Source of the DNA: Melanocharis versteri
Taxonomy: Eukaryota; Chordata; Aves; Passeriformes; Melanocharitidae
NCBI GenBank assembly: GCA_013397845.1
Contig: VZTG01009131.1
Coordinates: forward strand, 67,297-131,296
DNA: 64,000 nucleotides
Direction of reading: 5' to 3'
Positions 62,891-64,000 of this stretch are shown piece by piece (position 1 is the stretch's first letter; each line of letters opens with the position of its first letter). Position numbers and translations under genes: made by a program. The notes beneath the pieces are model-generated. The model saw only the letters and a program-made list of their open reading frames with translations. It did no database searches and was not told the DNA's origin.

Positions 62891-64000
62891 CACCATTAAA
62901 TTTTTAAGAGTTTCATATTTCATAAGAAAATCACAGTGAAACTACCAATAGGGACTTAACATGTGAAACCAATTATACAAGATCATTAAGCAATGCCTCA
63001 AAAAGCAATCCAAACAGTTCTCAGTGATAAAGAGGAATTAAGTGAATTTTGTTTACAAATCGCTGTTTGTACAAATTCTCACTGGAGATTTGTTCTCACT
63101 CACAAGTGTATCATGTGTGTTACTAGAACATTAACATATCATTCTTCTTCAGTTCTGTAATATACATGTATGGCCCCATCTTTTTTCCTTTTTTTAATAC
63201 AACAATAAAGGAGAGAAAACCCTCTGAATGATTTCTATGGTTATTAGTGGAAGTTCTTGAAGAAGCTGACTTACTGATAGCTGAAAACAAAAGCTTTGAT
63301 TGCAGTCAATTATCTTCTGACAAAGCAATGGGGAGAATAGTGGAGGTTTTTTTCAAGTAGGTCTATTCAATTTTTGCTAGTAGTTCCAAGCCTCATAGTT
63401 AACCTCTTCTTGAGGATCCAATTTTCCTTTCCACAAGTACACCTGTATTTCTTCTAGTAATGTTATTCTTAAGAAATCATCTTGATAACACCAGGTTCAT
63501 TTAAAGCATAAGCAACAGATTTTGTTCAGTTATTCCATTTCCTTTACGTGTTCTTCTAAGGCAGTTCACTTTCGTCCTCTCAAGTATTCATAGTGTCCAA
63601 CAAACTGCAGTCAGAGCACCTCAGCCAGCTCACTTCAGATGTGAGCTACCAGCCCACAAAGTCACAATGCAGAATATCTTTCACTGTAGCATGGTGTACC
63701 CAGACTTAAATTAATTTTTCAATAACATTAAAATCTTGTTTGTATAACAAACAACACTGGACTGAAATGGTGCATGGGGTTTCATAATTAGATAAAGCCA
63801 TTGTTTAGTCAGACAGTGCCCGTTTACAGTTCAATAAACCACTTGTCACAGTTGCTTGGTCAGAGCAGACCTGGGTGTCAATGGAAACAGTTAGCACCGA
63901 GGTAACGAAATAAATTGGTCTCCTGGGTAAGTAAATTGAACATCAATATGAATATGCCTCATCAGTAAAGACTGTAATTTATAAAGGCTTTATAAATACC

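Larger units (their letters stand above)
54331..64000. other. Non-coding DNA to the window end
   Basis: No gene, RNA or interspersed repeat recognised apart from the listed sites. Frames are at most 125 codons (59,519-59,896 minus), in GC-richer patches at about 57,220-57,430, 59,460-59,800 and 62,140-62,580, with overlapping shadow frames and no domains. (TAAA)n lies at about 55,806-55,830. Confidence 0.6.

Noticed and set aside
1..64000. tRNA, snRNA, known microRNA or CRISPR-type arrays
   Set aside because: Scanned by eye for tRNA B-box-like sequences, common microRNA seeds and regular spaced repeats; none found. A covariance-model search could still detect diverged RNAs.

Overview
This window looks like non-coding (intergenic or deeply intronic) vertebrate DNA, most probably from a bird. 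The main evidence is three copies of the CR1 non-LTR retrotransposon, two of them with the avian-type 3' end in which an imperfect 'gattctgtgattcta' motif follows a conserved 3'UTR. Alu, L1, mammalian SINE and bacterial features are absent. The background is AT-rich, with stop codons spread through all six frames and isolated GC-richer patches of 200-1000 bp. I cannot narrow the species further from the sequence alone.

I found no protein-coding gene that I can name. Nearly all open frames are shorter than about 125 codons and lie in GC-rich or low-complexity sequence. The longest (298 codons on the minus strand and 253 on the plus strand, overlapping around 46-47 kb) share one GC-rich patch and match no family I recognise. 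I saw no tRNA, rRNA, snRNA, known microRNA or CRISPR array.

Layout: 1-8.2 kb is AT-rich DNA with a 17-unit ATT microsatellite, a GC-rich stretch at 5.3-6.0 kb containing an RFX-type X-box between two E-boxes, and three exon-like segments on the minus strand (7.8, 5.3 and 4.0 kb) whose reading phases join. 8-20 kb is mostly featureless, with further exon-like segments at 15.6, 16.8 and 18.1 kb and a CpG-rich patch at 14.1-14.3 kb. A 5'-truncated CR1 lies at 20,566-20,940 (+). 21-38 kb is AT-rich with one well-formed exon-like segment at 33.6 kb (-). 38.06-41.06 kb holds two minus-strand CR1 copies of different subfamilies, the second apparently extending into decayed ORF2. 41-64 kb is non-coding, with a GC-rich block at 46.06-47.1 kb, paired X-box motifs at 49.1 kb, another X-box at 58.96 kb and several homeodomain-motif clusters that resemble conserved non-coding elements.

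The most useful hypotheses to test are: (a) part of an unrecognised minus-strand spliced gene or lncRNA crosses the window; (b) the X-box and homeodomain clusters are conserved enhancers. Neither can be settled from one sequence. Pseudo-exons with open frames arise by chance; one sits inside the CR1 repeat and serves as an internal control. I found no convincing new biological system.
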